From Pectinophora gossypiella (lineage: Eukaryota; Arthropoda; Insecta; Lepidoptera; Gelechiidae): 64,000 nucleotides of DNA. Positions 1-10,415 of the stretch are shown here, piece by piece. The notes under the pieces are model-generated. The model was given only the letters and a program-made list of their open reading frames with translations. It had not been told where the DNA came from and made no database searches. The stretch spans positions 496,001 to 560,000 of the forward strand of contig NW_026063253.1 of assembly GCF_024362695.1 (NCBI RefSeq), in the 5' to 3' direction. Positions within the stretch are counted from its first letter, which is position 1. Each line of letters starts with the position of its first letter. The translations under genes were made by a program, and so were the position numbers.

Positions 1-960
1 CCCCTACACAAAAAGAGGCAAGGCGAAAATCCTACGGAAATCTCTGCGGCCCAAAGGAATTAGGCCTAAAATAATAACGCTTACCTCAAATTACTTTCCA
101 AACGATTAATTTAAATAGTATTTTACCTATTCCGTACCTTAATTAATCGCTGTTTTCTTTGTAAGGTATAGCAGAATTATTTATATAAGGGAAAATATAT
201 TATATAGTAATTATTAGTTGTAAGTACTAATAAATAACAGAGGTACACAGTTCAAATATTAGGTATTATAATGATGTAATCTGGCTTTGTGTATAAATTC
301 TATTTTTTTTTAAAGAAATCCTGTAGTTTACTAAGGTATATTCTTCACTATACTCCATCTTAATTTGGCTTAGAAAAAAAAAACTCTTTCAACTGGGTTG
401 CCATAAAAGAGATCACAAAATTACAAAGAAGTGCGTTTTTAGGGTTCCGTGCCAACATAGTAAAAACTAACCCTATAAAATGAGAGTATGTTCGTTCGGT
501 CAAAACACCGTTCCTAAATACTTATCTACTCAATCGTTTACTCATCTTACTTGGGTTTCGCAATCAGATTTTCCTTTTACCTATGTTGTCTTTTCTTGCC
601 ACGTGTATGGGACTAACCTAGGGGGCTACCGGCTTAGACGAAGCCGATTCAGATGGGAGCAAATCGAACATCGATTTCATTCTGTACGCCACGTAAGCAG
701 CCAAGATGGCGATCCCCGATTCGTGACGTCACATGAAGTTCGGCAAGCCGATTAAACGAATGATTTCAGTACTTTTGACACTAAATCGGTACCGGCTAAA
801 AATCGAAGTTCGGCGTCTGAAGCCGATTCCCATTGAAAGTGTCAGTTGAAGTCCTAATAGTCTATCATTTATGGTCAGTCACATCTCTAGCGCGAGCAAA
901 CCTACGCATATCAATATTTGGATCTTGTAATTTAATATAATATCAATAATAAAATATTCA
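1..960. other. AT-rich intergenic DNA with a dispersed repeat
   Basis: 1-420 is plain AT-rich sequence. 440-850 is denser in CpG, with agccgattc and gttcggc words recurring at 633, 725 and 800-825. It reads like an old dispersed repeat. The 91-aa frame at 480-755 has no recognisable motif. Confidence 0.3.
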
Positions 961-977
961 ATATCTCCTATACTTAG

Positions 978-1110
978 GGGTTGCCTGGAAGAGATTGCTA
1001 CTTAGCAGTAAGGCCGCCTATTGTACTCATTCTATTTCTCTTTTGTTTTGTATTTTGTTTTTTCCTGTTTGTGCAATATATTTGTTATGTTATGTTATCC
1101 TAAGTAATAC
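978..1110 (+). mobile_element. LINE 3'-end fragment
   Basis: ggttgcctggaagagattgc followed by aaggccgcctattgtactc and a T-rich stretch matches 41535-41680 (+) and 15880-15973 (+), and 23030-23105, 4540-4580 and 51550-51600 on the other strand. It appears to be the conserved 3' untranslated end of one non-LTR family. Confidence 0.6.
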
Positions 1111-1325
1111 AGTTCATTCACATATTTGTGTGGGGTTTTATTATAATAACCAGCGCTTCCTACAGCACGGAACCCTTAAGTGCGTAGGTCAGACTCGCAC
1201 TTACCCGTTTTTTTTTTAATCTGTGTCAGCTGACAAAGTAACGTTAACGTTCGGAAACGTTTCTATTTTCTTAATTAGGACAAATTGAAGTTTTAAGGAG
1301 AAGTAGTACTCACGAAAGAAATGTA

Positions 1326-1544
1326 TTTCTTTGCAAGTAAGTAATACATAGTACAGGGGGGTTAAAATGGCCACATCGAAGCAATTCATCTAAGAAAGCA
1401 ATATTGCTATTTGACATTTGTTTGCATTGCGCACTTACTTTTATATGCGCAAATGTCAAATTGCAACGATGCTTTCTTAGATGAATTGCTTCGATGTGGC
1501 CATTTTAACCCCCCTGTACTATGTATTACTTACTTGCAAAGAAA
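1326..1544. repeat. Fold-back MITE, copy 1
   Basis: Two arms of about 100 bp are nearly perfect reverse complements (tttctttgcaagtaagtaat against attacttacttgcaaagaaa) around a 10-20 nt loop near 1433. The inner terminal word GGGGGGTTAAAATGGCCACA recurs, diverged, at 58074-58447. A partial third end lies at 1545-1605. Confidence 0.85.
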
Positions 1545-1660
1545 ATAATATTGCTTTTATAGGTGAATTGCTTCGATGTGTTTTTTTTTAACCTCCAGAT
1601 CACCCAGTTGAAATTTCACCCGATAAGCTGCAGTAGTTTAAGCAAATAAGACGTTCGACA

Positions 1661-2082
1661 AAAATTTTTAACAAAAAAAAACCGACTTCAAACGCAAAAC
1701 TAAAAAGCAATAAATAAATTTACTTCGCACAAAGTAATTAGTACGTATTTTCAATTAGTTAATTATTTTATAAATCTGAAGCCGGTGCCAAGGAAATGCT
1801 ACAACGAAGTACCGATTCATATATTTTTCAATACTGATTGTTTTGTAATTTTTTGTTTGACATTGTTTTGTAATTGCTTTGATATAGGTATTAAACAATA
1901 TTGTGTGTACATAGTAATTTGATATTGTAGTAGGGTTGTTGTAGCATTTATTTGGCACCGACTTCAGAATTATAAAATAATTAACTAATTGAAAATACGT
2001 ACTAATTACTTTGTGCGAAGTAAATTTATTTATTGCTTTTTAGTTTTGCGTTTGAAGTCGGTTTTTTTTTGTTAAAAATTTT
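1661..2082. repeat. Inverted-repeat element with ~145-bp arms
   Basis: Arms 1661-1805 and 1938-2082 are close reverse complements starting AAAATTTTTAACAAAAAAAA and running through accgacttcaaacgc. The same gaagtcggt end word occurs at 3702-3710, so this may be one end of a larger element reaching about 3715. Confidence 0.8.
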
Positions 2083-2214
2083 ATTTTATTTTACGATTTT
2101 AAGTGATGGTTAGACCGAGCAAGGATGCAGACAGACAGATTTTCTGATTTATATTCATATATAATAATATAATATATTATTAGTAGTGATCACAATTATT
2201 ATTGATGAACATGT

Positions 2215-2288
2215 TTACACACACACACACTCACACACGCGCTAACGCACACGAGCACACGCGCACGTACACACGCACACACACAGAC

Positions 2289-2346
<58 letters not shown>

Positions 2347-2404
2347 GCGCGCGCGCACACACACGCACACACGCACACACATGTGTATGTGTACATACAC
2401 ACAT
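2215..2404. repeat. (CA)n microsatellite with a (CG)n core
   Basis: About 190 bp of almost pure CA dinucleotides, interrupted by acgc variants and an 11-12 base run of alternating CG near 2344-2356. Apparent reading frames here are artefacts of the repeat. Confidence 0.97.
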
Positions 2405-2530
2405 GTGGTTGTCAGTGGAAGCTGCTATCATACACACTCACGCATACATATAGATACAGTAGGTTTCGCGTGGTTCGCTCGCTGCTAAAGCAGCTCGCGT
2501 GTCCTGTTTATTCGAAACTGTCCCTCTTCG

Positions 2531-3440
2531 TATGGCGGCCATCTTGTTTTTCCGCCACTTTGTTCTTTTTCACCGGCGACAGAATTTGACCAAGATTAAA
2601 ATGGGTGTCGTGGAAACAAACAAAATCCAGGTGCAATAGGTTTGCCAGGCCGTAGGATGTCTCCCTGATTGGGAGCAGTTTTCAAAGATGACGTTCCGAT
2701 CACACGCCTATACATCATTTTTACCCCCAAGACATTTTCTGGAAAAACAAAATTTTGTATGGCGGCCATCTTGTTTTTTCGCCATTTTGTATTTTTTTCA
2801 CCGGCCATTAAATTCGACCAAGATTTAAATAGGTTTCGTGAAAGAAAAATTGGTTCAGGTGTGATAGTTTCGCCAGGCCGTAGGGTGTCACCCTGATGCG
2901 GAGCAGTTTTCGAAAATCGGGAAGTATTTCCATACTTAACATGACGATCCGACCACAACCCCGATATATATTTTATATCCCGAGACATTTTCTGAAAAAA
3001 CAAAATTGTGTATGGCGGCCATCTTGTTTTTCCGCCATTTTGTTTTTTTTTACGCGCTATGGAATTTGACCAAGATTTAAATAAGTGCTCTGAAAGAAAT
3101 ATTGGTTCACGTGCGATAGTTTTGCCAGGCCGTAGAGTATCTCTCTGATGCGGAGCAGTTTTTGGTGATCAGAAAGTATTTCCGTACTCTACATGACGTT
3201 TTGAGTAAGCGCCCCATACATTATTTTTACCCAAACGGGCTTCTTCCAAAATCGACAAAATTTTGTATGGCGGCCATCTTTTTTTTCCGCCATTTTGTTT
3301 TTTGCACCGGCGATTGGATTTGATCAAGATTTAAATACGTTTCGTGAAAGAAAAATTGCTCCAGGTTGTATAGTTTTGCCAGGCCATAGGGTATCTCCCT
3401 GATGCTGACCAGTTTTCGAAGGCCGGGAAGTTTTCCCGAA
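2531..3440 (+). repeat. Four tandem ~255-bp units with YY1/Pho-like sites
   Basis: Units begin TATGGCGGCCATCTTGTTTT at 2531, 2758, 3011 and 3266 (spacing 227, 253 and 255 bp). Each has the same order: ccgccattttg, gaatttgaccaagat, ccaggccgtagggt, ccctgatgcggagcagtttt. The 135-aa minus frame at 2596-3003 lies inside and is not a gene. Confidence 0.9.
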
Positions 3441-3715
3441 GCCTAAAGATCGATCCGATCAATATGACTTTACAAACGCACTAGTCGCTCCTACGATTTT
3501 TGAAAATTCCCCTCGATTTCTCTGGTCTTCCATCATCAGATCCTGACTTCCTTGACATGGGACCCCCTTGGGTATATCTCCTTTCAAGCAAAAAAAGAAT
3601 TATCAAAATCGGTTCATATACGACGAAGATATGCCCGAACAAACATAAAAAAAAAAAAAAAAAAAAAATATACGGTCGAATTGAGAACCTCCTCCTTTTT
3701 TGAAGTCGGTAAAAA
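3441..3715 (+). mobile_element. Dispersed repeat end with poly(A) run
   Basis: Continues from the tandem units into caaaatcggttcatatacga, an A-run of about 22 at 3648-3669, and gaattgagaacctcctcctt ending ttgaagtcggt. I know this end from many lepidopteran sequences, but the class is not settled. Confidence 0.6.
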
Positions 3716-4335
3716 ATATAGTAAGGTATATATAAATTGACGATTCAAAGTGTTCAAATCCAATGATTAAAAATATTTGATGAGTTTAAGTTGACCTAAT
3801 TCTGTGTGAACTAATTCACTCACATTTTTTTAAATTTTACTCATATGGATTTTTTCCTAACATACCTTTACATCGTTTATTTGGATTTCCGGAAAGTTTA
3901 TTTACGCCATCCGGCACATTGTATCAAAGGAAAAGCCTACCTATGTATATGTTTTAATTTCAAAATTACATAGAGGCACCAAAAAGGTTTTGTGTCAACA
4001 GTACCAATGAAGCTATCTAATTAAAGGAAAATTCAATTATAAAATTCTGTTTCTATTTTTAAACTATCTGCTCTTTGATTATCTGCTGATTTATTATTTA
4101 CATCATTAAATACTATAGTAGAGCTTATTCAATACAACACATTTGCCGTTTCCTTAATCTCATAGTTATGAAGTTTAATTTGCCTTGTTGGTTCCTGTTT
4201 ATTATGACTCTGGCGCTGTCAAAAATGTGATCGTTTATCCCTACTGTAATTATGGCAATAATAGACTGATGCCAACAGTCTTCGTGGTCTAGTGGGAGCA
4301 TTGGGATCACAATCTGCATATCCAGAATTCAGTTG
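3716..4335. other. AT-rich intergenic DNA, nothing recognised
   Basis: No coding frame over 65 codons with recognisable content, and no inverted or tandem repeat stands out. Confidence 0.4.
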
Positions 4336-4725
4336 CCGTTGGAGCACTTTTGAAAATTACTTTGTGTAGACTGCCCTTTGTTTGGCTAGGACATAGCAGG
4401 CTGAATCACCCGACTGTCAGAAAAAGTAATATGATTCCGTACTTCGGAAGGTATGCTAAGCTGTTGATTGTGTACTTTATTGCACAGGACTAAATTTCAA
4501 TAATCAGACATAACACATGAATACAGTATAATTTTGGCGGCCTTATTGCTCTAGAGCAATTTCTTCCAGACAACCACTACCAGGAAACAAACATTTACAC
4601 ACAACTTACTTTACTCTGATCCCGGGCTAATAGTCTAAACGCCTCCACCAACTCGAACTGCAGCTAATCCGGTTGATTGAGGGGTCTGTGCCCAGCAGTG
4701 GGACGTAGGTATATAGGTTATGTAG
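4336..4725. mobile_element. Broken SINE with LINE end inserted
   Basis: 4375-4460 resembles the SINE middle (tttggctaggacatagcagg, cttcggaaggtatgctaagc) on plus. 4540-4585 is a minus-strand LINE 3' end (ggcggccttattgct...caatttcttccagacaacc). 4655-4715 is a SINE 3' end (gcccagcagtgggacgtagg). Confidence 0.6.
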
Positions 4726-4925
4726 TTAAAGTATTACTGCGTAAACTCATGATCGCTACACTGAACAGGGAGCGAAAAACTGATTACATGTTCACTTAAT
4801 TTTCTAGGGATTGTCGTCAGAATAATTATGTCCATTCTAACATGATGACCCATTGTAATATAGGTGATCTGCTGTCCTGCTGCATCTTAGGACTTCTTAT
4901 CAGAAGCACACCCCGGAAATTTCAT

Positions 4926-5165
4926 ACAAAACACCTCATTTTACGCAGATTATCGTACACGCGCTTTTGTGGGTGTGACGTTTGACGCCCACAGGATCGA
5001 AGACTAACCTTAGCTCAGCCGCTGGGGGGAGCGGAGAGTTGCCGTTCTATACGTAGTATTTCCTTATTCTATGTCAGAAGAGTAAGTGTTAAAGAAAGTA
5101 TTTAAAATGTCAGTTTTACTTTGTGATTCTATACACGTACCACCAAATTGAGCAACAAAATGCAC
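4926..5165 (+). mobile_element. LINE 3' UTR, tandem copy 1
   Basis: tacacgcgct...gtgacgtttgacgcccac, then ctcagccgctggggggagcg and gagagttgccgttctatacg, repeats at 5190-5580 and 10255-10410. Two copies in a row suggest a tandem or nested insertion. Confidence 0.75.
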
Positions 5166-5580
5166 GAACACCGCACATTGACATTGTCATACACGCGCAT
5201 CTGTGTGTGACGTCTGACGCCCACACAAAACGCAAGGATCGTCCCAAACCCACCTATAGCTACACCTTTAACTCGGATGGACAGCTATTCTGCCTCCAAT
5301 GTGACCGGGTTTTCAGAACAAAGTTTGGCTTTGCCAGTCACATTCAAGCGCACGAGTGAAGAGACTGAGGTCGCCGTTGTCGGATACGACAAGGAGGACT
5401 ATATGTTCAAGGGGGGTGAGGTAAACCAAACTCAGCCGCTGGGGGGAGCGGAGAGTTGCCGTTCTACACGTAGTATTTCCTTATTCTATGTCAGAAGAAT
5501 AAGTAAGTGTCAAAGAAAGTATTTAAAATGACAGTTTTACATTGTGATTCTATACACGTACCACCAAATTGAGCAACAAA
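5123..5580 (+). pseudogene. LINE C-terminus with C2H2 zinc finger plus 3' UTR
   Basis: The frame 5123-5359 ends FCLQCDRVFRTKFGFASHIQ followed by AHE and a stop. This is a clean C-x2-C-x12-H-x3-H finger, of the kind that closes ORF2 of some insect non-LTR elements. The 3' UTR, 5410-5580, repeats the copy at 4926-5165. It is 5'-truncated with no reverse transcriptase left, so not a working gene. Confidence 0.65.
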
Positions 5581-5945
5581 ATGTACGGACATTTTTAATG
5601 TATTATCTGCCCGCATGGCCATTAACCGGGTAAAAGCGATTGCCCTGGTTTATTAGTGCACTAATTTGATTACACGTTTGCCAGGACCGTACGCTGTGCC
5701 TGACTCTACTCTTAACAAAATGCGCTTTTCTTTTTCTTTTTAAATTTTGTTTTTGTTTAAATACGTTGCTTGGGGTAATGTTCTTTATTTAATCGTAAGT
5801 AATTGAAACTTATTTTTTGTTCGAATTTGTTCTTTGTTTCTCGATAAGTTCTTCCACTTTATACGCACTCACTTCAATTTTGTTTCATGCTGATACCTGC
5901 AACAGTAGGTACATTCCTTTTTTTGTAATTTTATGTAATTTAGAC
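5581..5945. other. Intergenic, nothing recognised
   Basis: No supported gene or clear repeat; T-rich from 5710 onward. Confidence 0.35.
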
Positions 5946-5949
5946 ACGT

Positions 5950-6100
5950 AGGTAACAGAGGAAAGGGAAGACCAAGAAGACCTTACATGGAACAAATTAA
6001 AGAGAAGGCGAACATTTATTAGGAAGTTAAGGCGTTGGCCTTAGATAGACAAGAATGGAGAAAGCTACACCGATAAGAGCGTGGCTCTTATAGGCACATA
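5950..6100 (+). pseudogene. RTE-like LINE 3' end, copy 1
   Basis: Reads, with stops, as RGKGRPRRPYMEQIKEKANI, then LDRQEWRKLHR and ERGS. This is the C-terminal tail shared by copies at 32400 (-), 37186 (+), 48925 (+), 50885 (+), 52085 (-) and 54465 (-). Confidence 0.75.
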
Positions 6101-6526
6101 AATCATGATAAAAGATAGACAACTATTTATGTGTATAATTTATTTGGAAATACTCAACACTGTTACCAGCTTCATAAATATAAAATGTACCTACTTACAA
6201 GTACATTTTTTTTAAATGAGCTTTCAGATTGATTTCAAAAGGACGCTTCCCGCCGTCGATCAAATCGCGAGGCAAGGTCGTAATTATAAAGGTCCTCGGC
6301 CCACATTCGCTGGGCACTGAAATGGCGAAACATGTGAGTTATAGCTGTGAAACCTTTCGCCTTGTCCCGAGGGCACTATTGCAGCTTTACGACACTTTTT
6401 GTGTGCGTGAGACTAGTGTGAACGTAGATGGATGTACAATGGGCCGGAAATTTTGGATGGGAAAAAGACAGCGCCAATATCGAGGCGAAGTTGTTTTATT
6501 CGAGGCACTGTGTGTTGTGACACTTT
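6101..6526. other. Intergenic, nothing recognised
   Basis: The open frame starting at 6229 covers this part but shows no known motif and runs on into the SINE, so it is not supported as a gene. Confidence 0.4.
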
Positions 6527-6900
6527 ACTATGAAATCAGAGCACTTTTTAACGGGCACTGTGGTCCAGTACTGGAGTGTTGGACTCACGATCCGGAGGCT
6601 CCGAGTTCGAATCCCGGCGGGGACATATCACAGAAATTATTTTATAGTCCCTGGTTTGGTTAGGACATAACAGGCTGATCACCTGATTGTCCGAAAGTAA
6701 GATGATGCGTGCTTCGGAAGGCACGTTAAGCCGTTGGTACCGGTTACTATTTACTGATGTAAGTGAATAATCGTTACATGAGCCATGACAGGGGCCTTTG
6801 GCGGCTCAATCGTAACCCTGACACCAGGGTTGATGAAGTTGGTAATCCACCTCACAACCCACACGATAGAATAGAGAGACTATGAAATCAGAGCACTTTT
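6527..6900 (+). mobile_element. Complete tRNA-headed SINE with 22-bp target-site duplication
   Basis: A 22-bp duplication beginning ACTATGAAATCAGAGCAC lies at 6527-6548 and 6879-6900. The body 6549-6878 starts with a tRNA-like head (ggtccagtactggagtgttg; box B-like gagttcgaatcccggcgggg). Then come gttaggacataacaggctga, cttcggaaggcacgttaagc, ggcctttggcggctcaatcg and caccagggttgatg. It ends near cacacgatagaatagag. Confidence 0.92.
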
Positions 6901-6939
6901 CATGCTGTATTTAACTCAATTAACAAAGCATAAGCTCAC

Positions 6940-7060
6940 GACTATAGCCCAATTGGGGTAGTCAGAGTTACATCCATCGCAACATGAACTAAGTACCCAC
7001 ACCAAGCTTTATGTTAGACCAACGTCAATCAAGTATTGAATATTGTCAGCGGCGTAAGTA
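6940..7060 (+). repeat. Dispersed repeat, 'catcgcaacatgaactaagt' family, copy 1
   Basis: ttggggtagtcagagttaca, tcgcaacatgaactaagtac, then accaacgt. The same order recurs at 20100, 34155, 46985 and 51605. Confidence 0.6.
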
Positions 7061-7194
7061 TCATTCAATTTCATGCTGCAACTGTTTCATTTTAGAAAAT
7101 AATGGCTTATAGGATAAATAGAAACTTAACATACTTATAAGTACGTTATTTTAGCGCGTTATACTATTTAATTATAAAAGTATTTCTTTACGAA

Positions 7195-7440
7195 AGCGGT
7201 ATATAATGCGAAGGTTGGTGGTAGGGCTGACAGAGGAAGACCTAGAAGGACATAAGTACATTGACCAAATTGGAGATGTCCTTAGAAAAGGTTTAGTACG
7301 AGCTACTCTGCGCCGGCGTGCGTGTATGAAACTATTAATAAAATGTGGATGAGGCAATATAAGTGTGTCAGGATCGAAGCAAATGGAACTCCATAGTCTC
7401 TGCTTACCCCGGTAGGAAATAGATGTAAGTTTATGTATGT
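7195..7440 (+). pseudogene. Non-LTR C-terminal fragment, second family, copy 1
   Basis: Plus-strand reading with stops gives ADRGRPRRT then QIGDVL. The 3' end gtgtcaggatcgaagcaaat, ctctgcttaccccggtagga and ttatgtatgtatgt recurs at 31187 (-), 45925 (-), 59560 (-) and 62885 (+). Confidence 0.7.
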
Positions 7441-7618
7441 ATGTTTGTATTTCATTAGGTCTTTATATGAATACTATGGGTTAAGTTTCTTTTTAGACTT
7501 CGAAGTTGCAATCTTTATATTTCTTTTGTTGGTTATTTTGTTCTTCATGTAAATTCCATAACAAAGCATCACTGTACTTGTATAGTACAGGTACAACTAT
7601 TCTGACTTTGTTTAAGTC

Positions 7619-7877
7619 CTTGGTCCCCGATACCGACCCCGCCGGCGTGGTCGACGATTTCCCTCATTCAGCGCTTATCGCTATCGATTAATTCTTTCAA
7701 ATATTTTTCCTCTCAGACGACGCCCTGAGCCGAGGTTCGCGCCCAACTGGGCACCCTCAGGCCTGTTGCCTTAAACGTTGTACCGGGTGAGAGCCTTCAG
7801 CGCTCCCCATTTGTCCGGCCAAGTAGTTAATGCCATCTGCGTCAAATCTACAATAAGTCACGTCAAAAAAAAAAAAA
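7619..7877 (+). mobile_element. Retroelement 3' end with poly(A), copy 1
   Basis: ccgataccgaccccgccggc, gtggtcgacgatttccctca, ctcagacgacgcc and ggtgagagccttcagcgctc lead to gccaagtagttaatgcc and an A-run at 7866-7879. The second copy is at 47625-47830, with a remnant at 62490-62530. Confidence 0.7.
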
Positions 7878-7984
7878 AAGTTTAAGTCCCATGTAATAGG
7901 GTAGGGTAGGGGGCGAGTCTATTTCAAATCCTAGAATCCACGTGATATGAATTAGTTATCGATGATCCAAAGTTTTCATCTCAA

Positions 7985-8175
7985 GCTCCTCCGTGCTTCG
8001 GAAGGCACGTTAAGCCGTTGGTCCCGGCTGCATTAGCAGTCGTTAATAACCATCAATCCGCACTGGGCCCGCGTGATGGTTTAAGGCCCGATCTTCATAT
8101 CCATCCATAGGGAAGGCCCGTGCCCCAGCAGTGGGGACGTTAATGGGCTGATGATGATGATGATGATGATGATCC
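7985..8175 (+). mobile_element. SINE 3' part with (GAT)n tail
   Basis: ccgtgcttcggaaggcacgt then aagccgttggtcccggctgc, gtgccccagcagtggggacg, and a (GAT)n run at 8150-8173. This is a 5'-truncated SINE of a subfamily whose 3' end differs from the copy at 6549. Confidence 0.7.
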
Positions 8176-8204
8176 AAACATGCAGCGCCGTCATACCTTT
8201 ATTC

Positions 8205-8587
8205 TTAACTTTTCATAACATAACATAACATAACATAAAGAGCCTATATACGTCCCACTGCTGGGCACAGGCCTCCCCTCAATCAATCGGAGGGGGTATG
8301 GTACATACTCCACCACGCAGCTCCTCTGCGGGATGGTTTTTTTGTTTGTTTTGGAGGTGTTTTTACGGCTAATAGCCGGGACCAACGGCTCAACGTGCCC
8401 TCCGAAGCACGGAATCATCTTACTTTTTCGGACAATCAGGTGATTCAAGCCTGAAAAGTCCTTACCAAACAAAGGACAGTCTCACAAAGTAATTTCGACA
8501 ATGTCCCCATCGGGAATCGAGCCCGGACTTCCAGATAGTGAGCCTAACGCTCTAACCACTAGACCACGGAGGCTGTTAACTTTTCAT
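8205..8587 (-). mobile_element. Complete SINE with 12-bp TSD and (TTATG)n tail
   Basis: ttaacttttcat occurs at 8205-8216 and 8576-8587, flanking a minus-strand SINE. Read on minus, the tRNA-like head is ccgtggtctagtggttagag with box B-like gggctcgattcccgatgggg. The 3' end is gggaggcctgtgcccagcag, then a tail of TTATG repeats (8217-8238). Confidence 0.92.
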
Positions 8588-8589
8588 TG

Positions 8590-10040
8590 GACATTTATTC
8601 TAAACCAAATGTATGGCACAACAAAAAATGTCATTGTGTAAAATGTGTAACAAAACGTATTATCGAAGGATATTTTATTTCAAAGACCTGCCTACGAAAT
8701 TCCTTTTATCTTGTAAATGTGTATGATCATTACCCTTCGTATTATCGGGTTACAATTTGGGTGCGATCGAAAAATATAACGCAATTTGACATGAGGATAA
8801 AATTGCTATGGCATATCGTTGGCATATGTAGGTATTTACATGCGATATCTCGACGTTTTTACGATCTTTGTACATAGTCGTTCAAGAATGTACGAATATG
8901 ATTAGAAAAATGAAAAGGAAGAATGAGAACGTAACGTAACATAATTGTTTATGTTACGAGGTTTTACAGTTTTACAAAGATAAGCGCGCGATAGCGGTGC
9001 GACTAATGAGGTTTTATTGCGTTTTTAGGGCATAGAGTAGATTTTTTTTGGCGGGACCCAAAAGAGTTTTTGACCGGGAGTCTTAGTTGGTGTTCTGTCA
9101 TATTTGACAATGCTCATTCGGCGAAAAATGGGATCAGGCAAGTATTATAGTTTTAACATTCTTATCAAATCAAATTAAGCCGGTTAAACACTAGACCCAG
9201 CTAAACTCCCGACAGTTGATGTATCTCCAACCATAATGGAATAAGTATGAGCCAAACTTGTATTAAATTGTCCCTTGTTATGTCTACCAATACCCTTCAG
9301 GCTCTATCATCCTAAAACAACATGGGAACGGCGCTTGAGAATTATTCAATAAGTCTTTCCTAATAACGGGTGATTTCGAATAATATTAAAGAGAATTGGT
9401 CGTATATTTCCCTTTATTTTATTCACGCCGTTTGCAAGGAAAGTGCGGAACGATTATTTCTTGTAGATCTTTTTTTTTAGAAACAACATTAAAAATACAT
9501 AAAACCTTCATATTCGTACCTTAAATATATAATTTCTGGTTCAGGACTTTTTGGCGGGAACGGAAACGGGACGGTTACTTTCTTCATTGAATAACCTCAA
9601 TAATTAATACGAAGTGGTGTTTTGTGGTTAATGATCGCATTAAATCAGTCAGAAAACATTTGCGACAGTGTTATTATATCGGAATATTCAATAAACAAAG
9701 TGTACCTATCTATATTCGCTTCATGCCAACAAGCCGCTTCATAACTCGAAAGTTTATGCGGACTTTTGAGTTTATTCGTTTGGGGTTGGGAGTAGGAGTC
9801 TACTCCGAGGATGGAGGCTTAGGTTTCATCATCATCGTCATCATCTTTCATCGTTTCATTAATCATCATCAAGAAAAAAAATACATAAGACATGGCTGTA
9901 TGGGCATAGTTCCCTTTGCCTTGGCCTTCGGGGAAGACCAAAACAAAAAAAAATCTGGTTAATAAGACAACTCGTTGTGCCTGTGCCCATATTTGCTTGT
10001 TTCTTATTGCGTACTCAATAAAGTTTATTTAACATAATTA
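8590..10040. other. Intergenic, nothing firm
   Basis: The frames at 8587-8877 (96 aa) and 9624-9962 (112 aa) show no domain or splice support. A (ATC)n-rich patch lies at 9826-9870. Confidence 0.35.
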
Positions 10041-10044
10041 TTAT

Positions 10045-10415
10045 ATTCACGTAGTCCATAATGGGGTAGACAGAGCCACACGTAATCAGAGAGCAACTTA
10101 CAGGCAATTTTGATGCGAAATCGTAAAATGTACAATACTTATGATGGCAACCATGCGCGACCGTATTGGCGTCACCAACAAAAAGTACGCAGTTGGTACA
10201 GGTGTTACACCCCGGACAGTTCATTATAAACAACCTCGTTTCACACAGACACTACACATTGACATTATCGTACACGCGCATCTGTGTGTGTGACGTCTGG
10301 CGCCCATACGATTCAAGTCTTAAACTATGTTCGACGGGGGTGAGGAAACCTAGCTCAGCCGCTGGCGGGGAGCGGAGAGTTGCCGTTCTATACGTAGTAT
10401 TATTTTTTATTCTAT
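10045..10415 (+). mobile_element. Dispersed repeat then LINE 3' UTR, copy 3
   Basis: ccataatggggtagacagag at about 10060 is a common dispersed word. 10240-10410 repeats the 3' UTR at 4926 (cgcatctgtgtgtgtgacgt, ctcagccgctggcggggagc, gagagttgccgttctatacg). Confidence 0.65.

Noticed and set aside
441..1176. TIR element bounded by agggttccgtg and cacggaaccct
   Set aside because: Only 11 bp match and an unrelated LINE end lies between. The word is common in lepidopteran repeats, so the pairing is probably coincidental.
2596..3003. 135-aa minus-strand open frame
   Set aside because: It is contained in the tandem units and repeats the same peptide words with each unit.
6229..6663. 144-aa plus-strand open frame
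   Set aside because: The last third is the tRNA-like head of the SINE and its duplication. The first part has no recognisable motif.
8190..8580. tRNA genes, here and at 6550, 25285, 26990, 31810, 36490 and 42600
   Set aside because: Box A and B-like words are present, but each is joined to the same SINE body and the sequences diverge from a clean cloverleaf. They are SINE heads.
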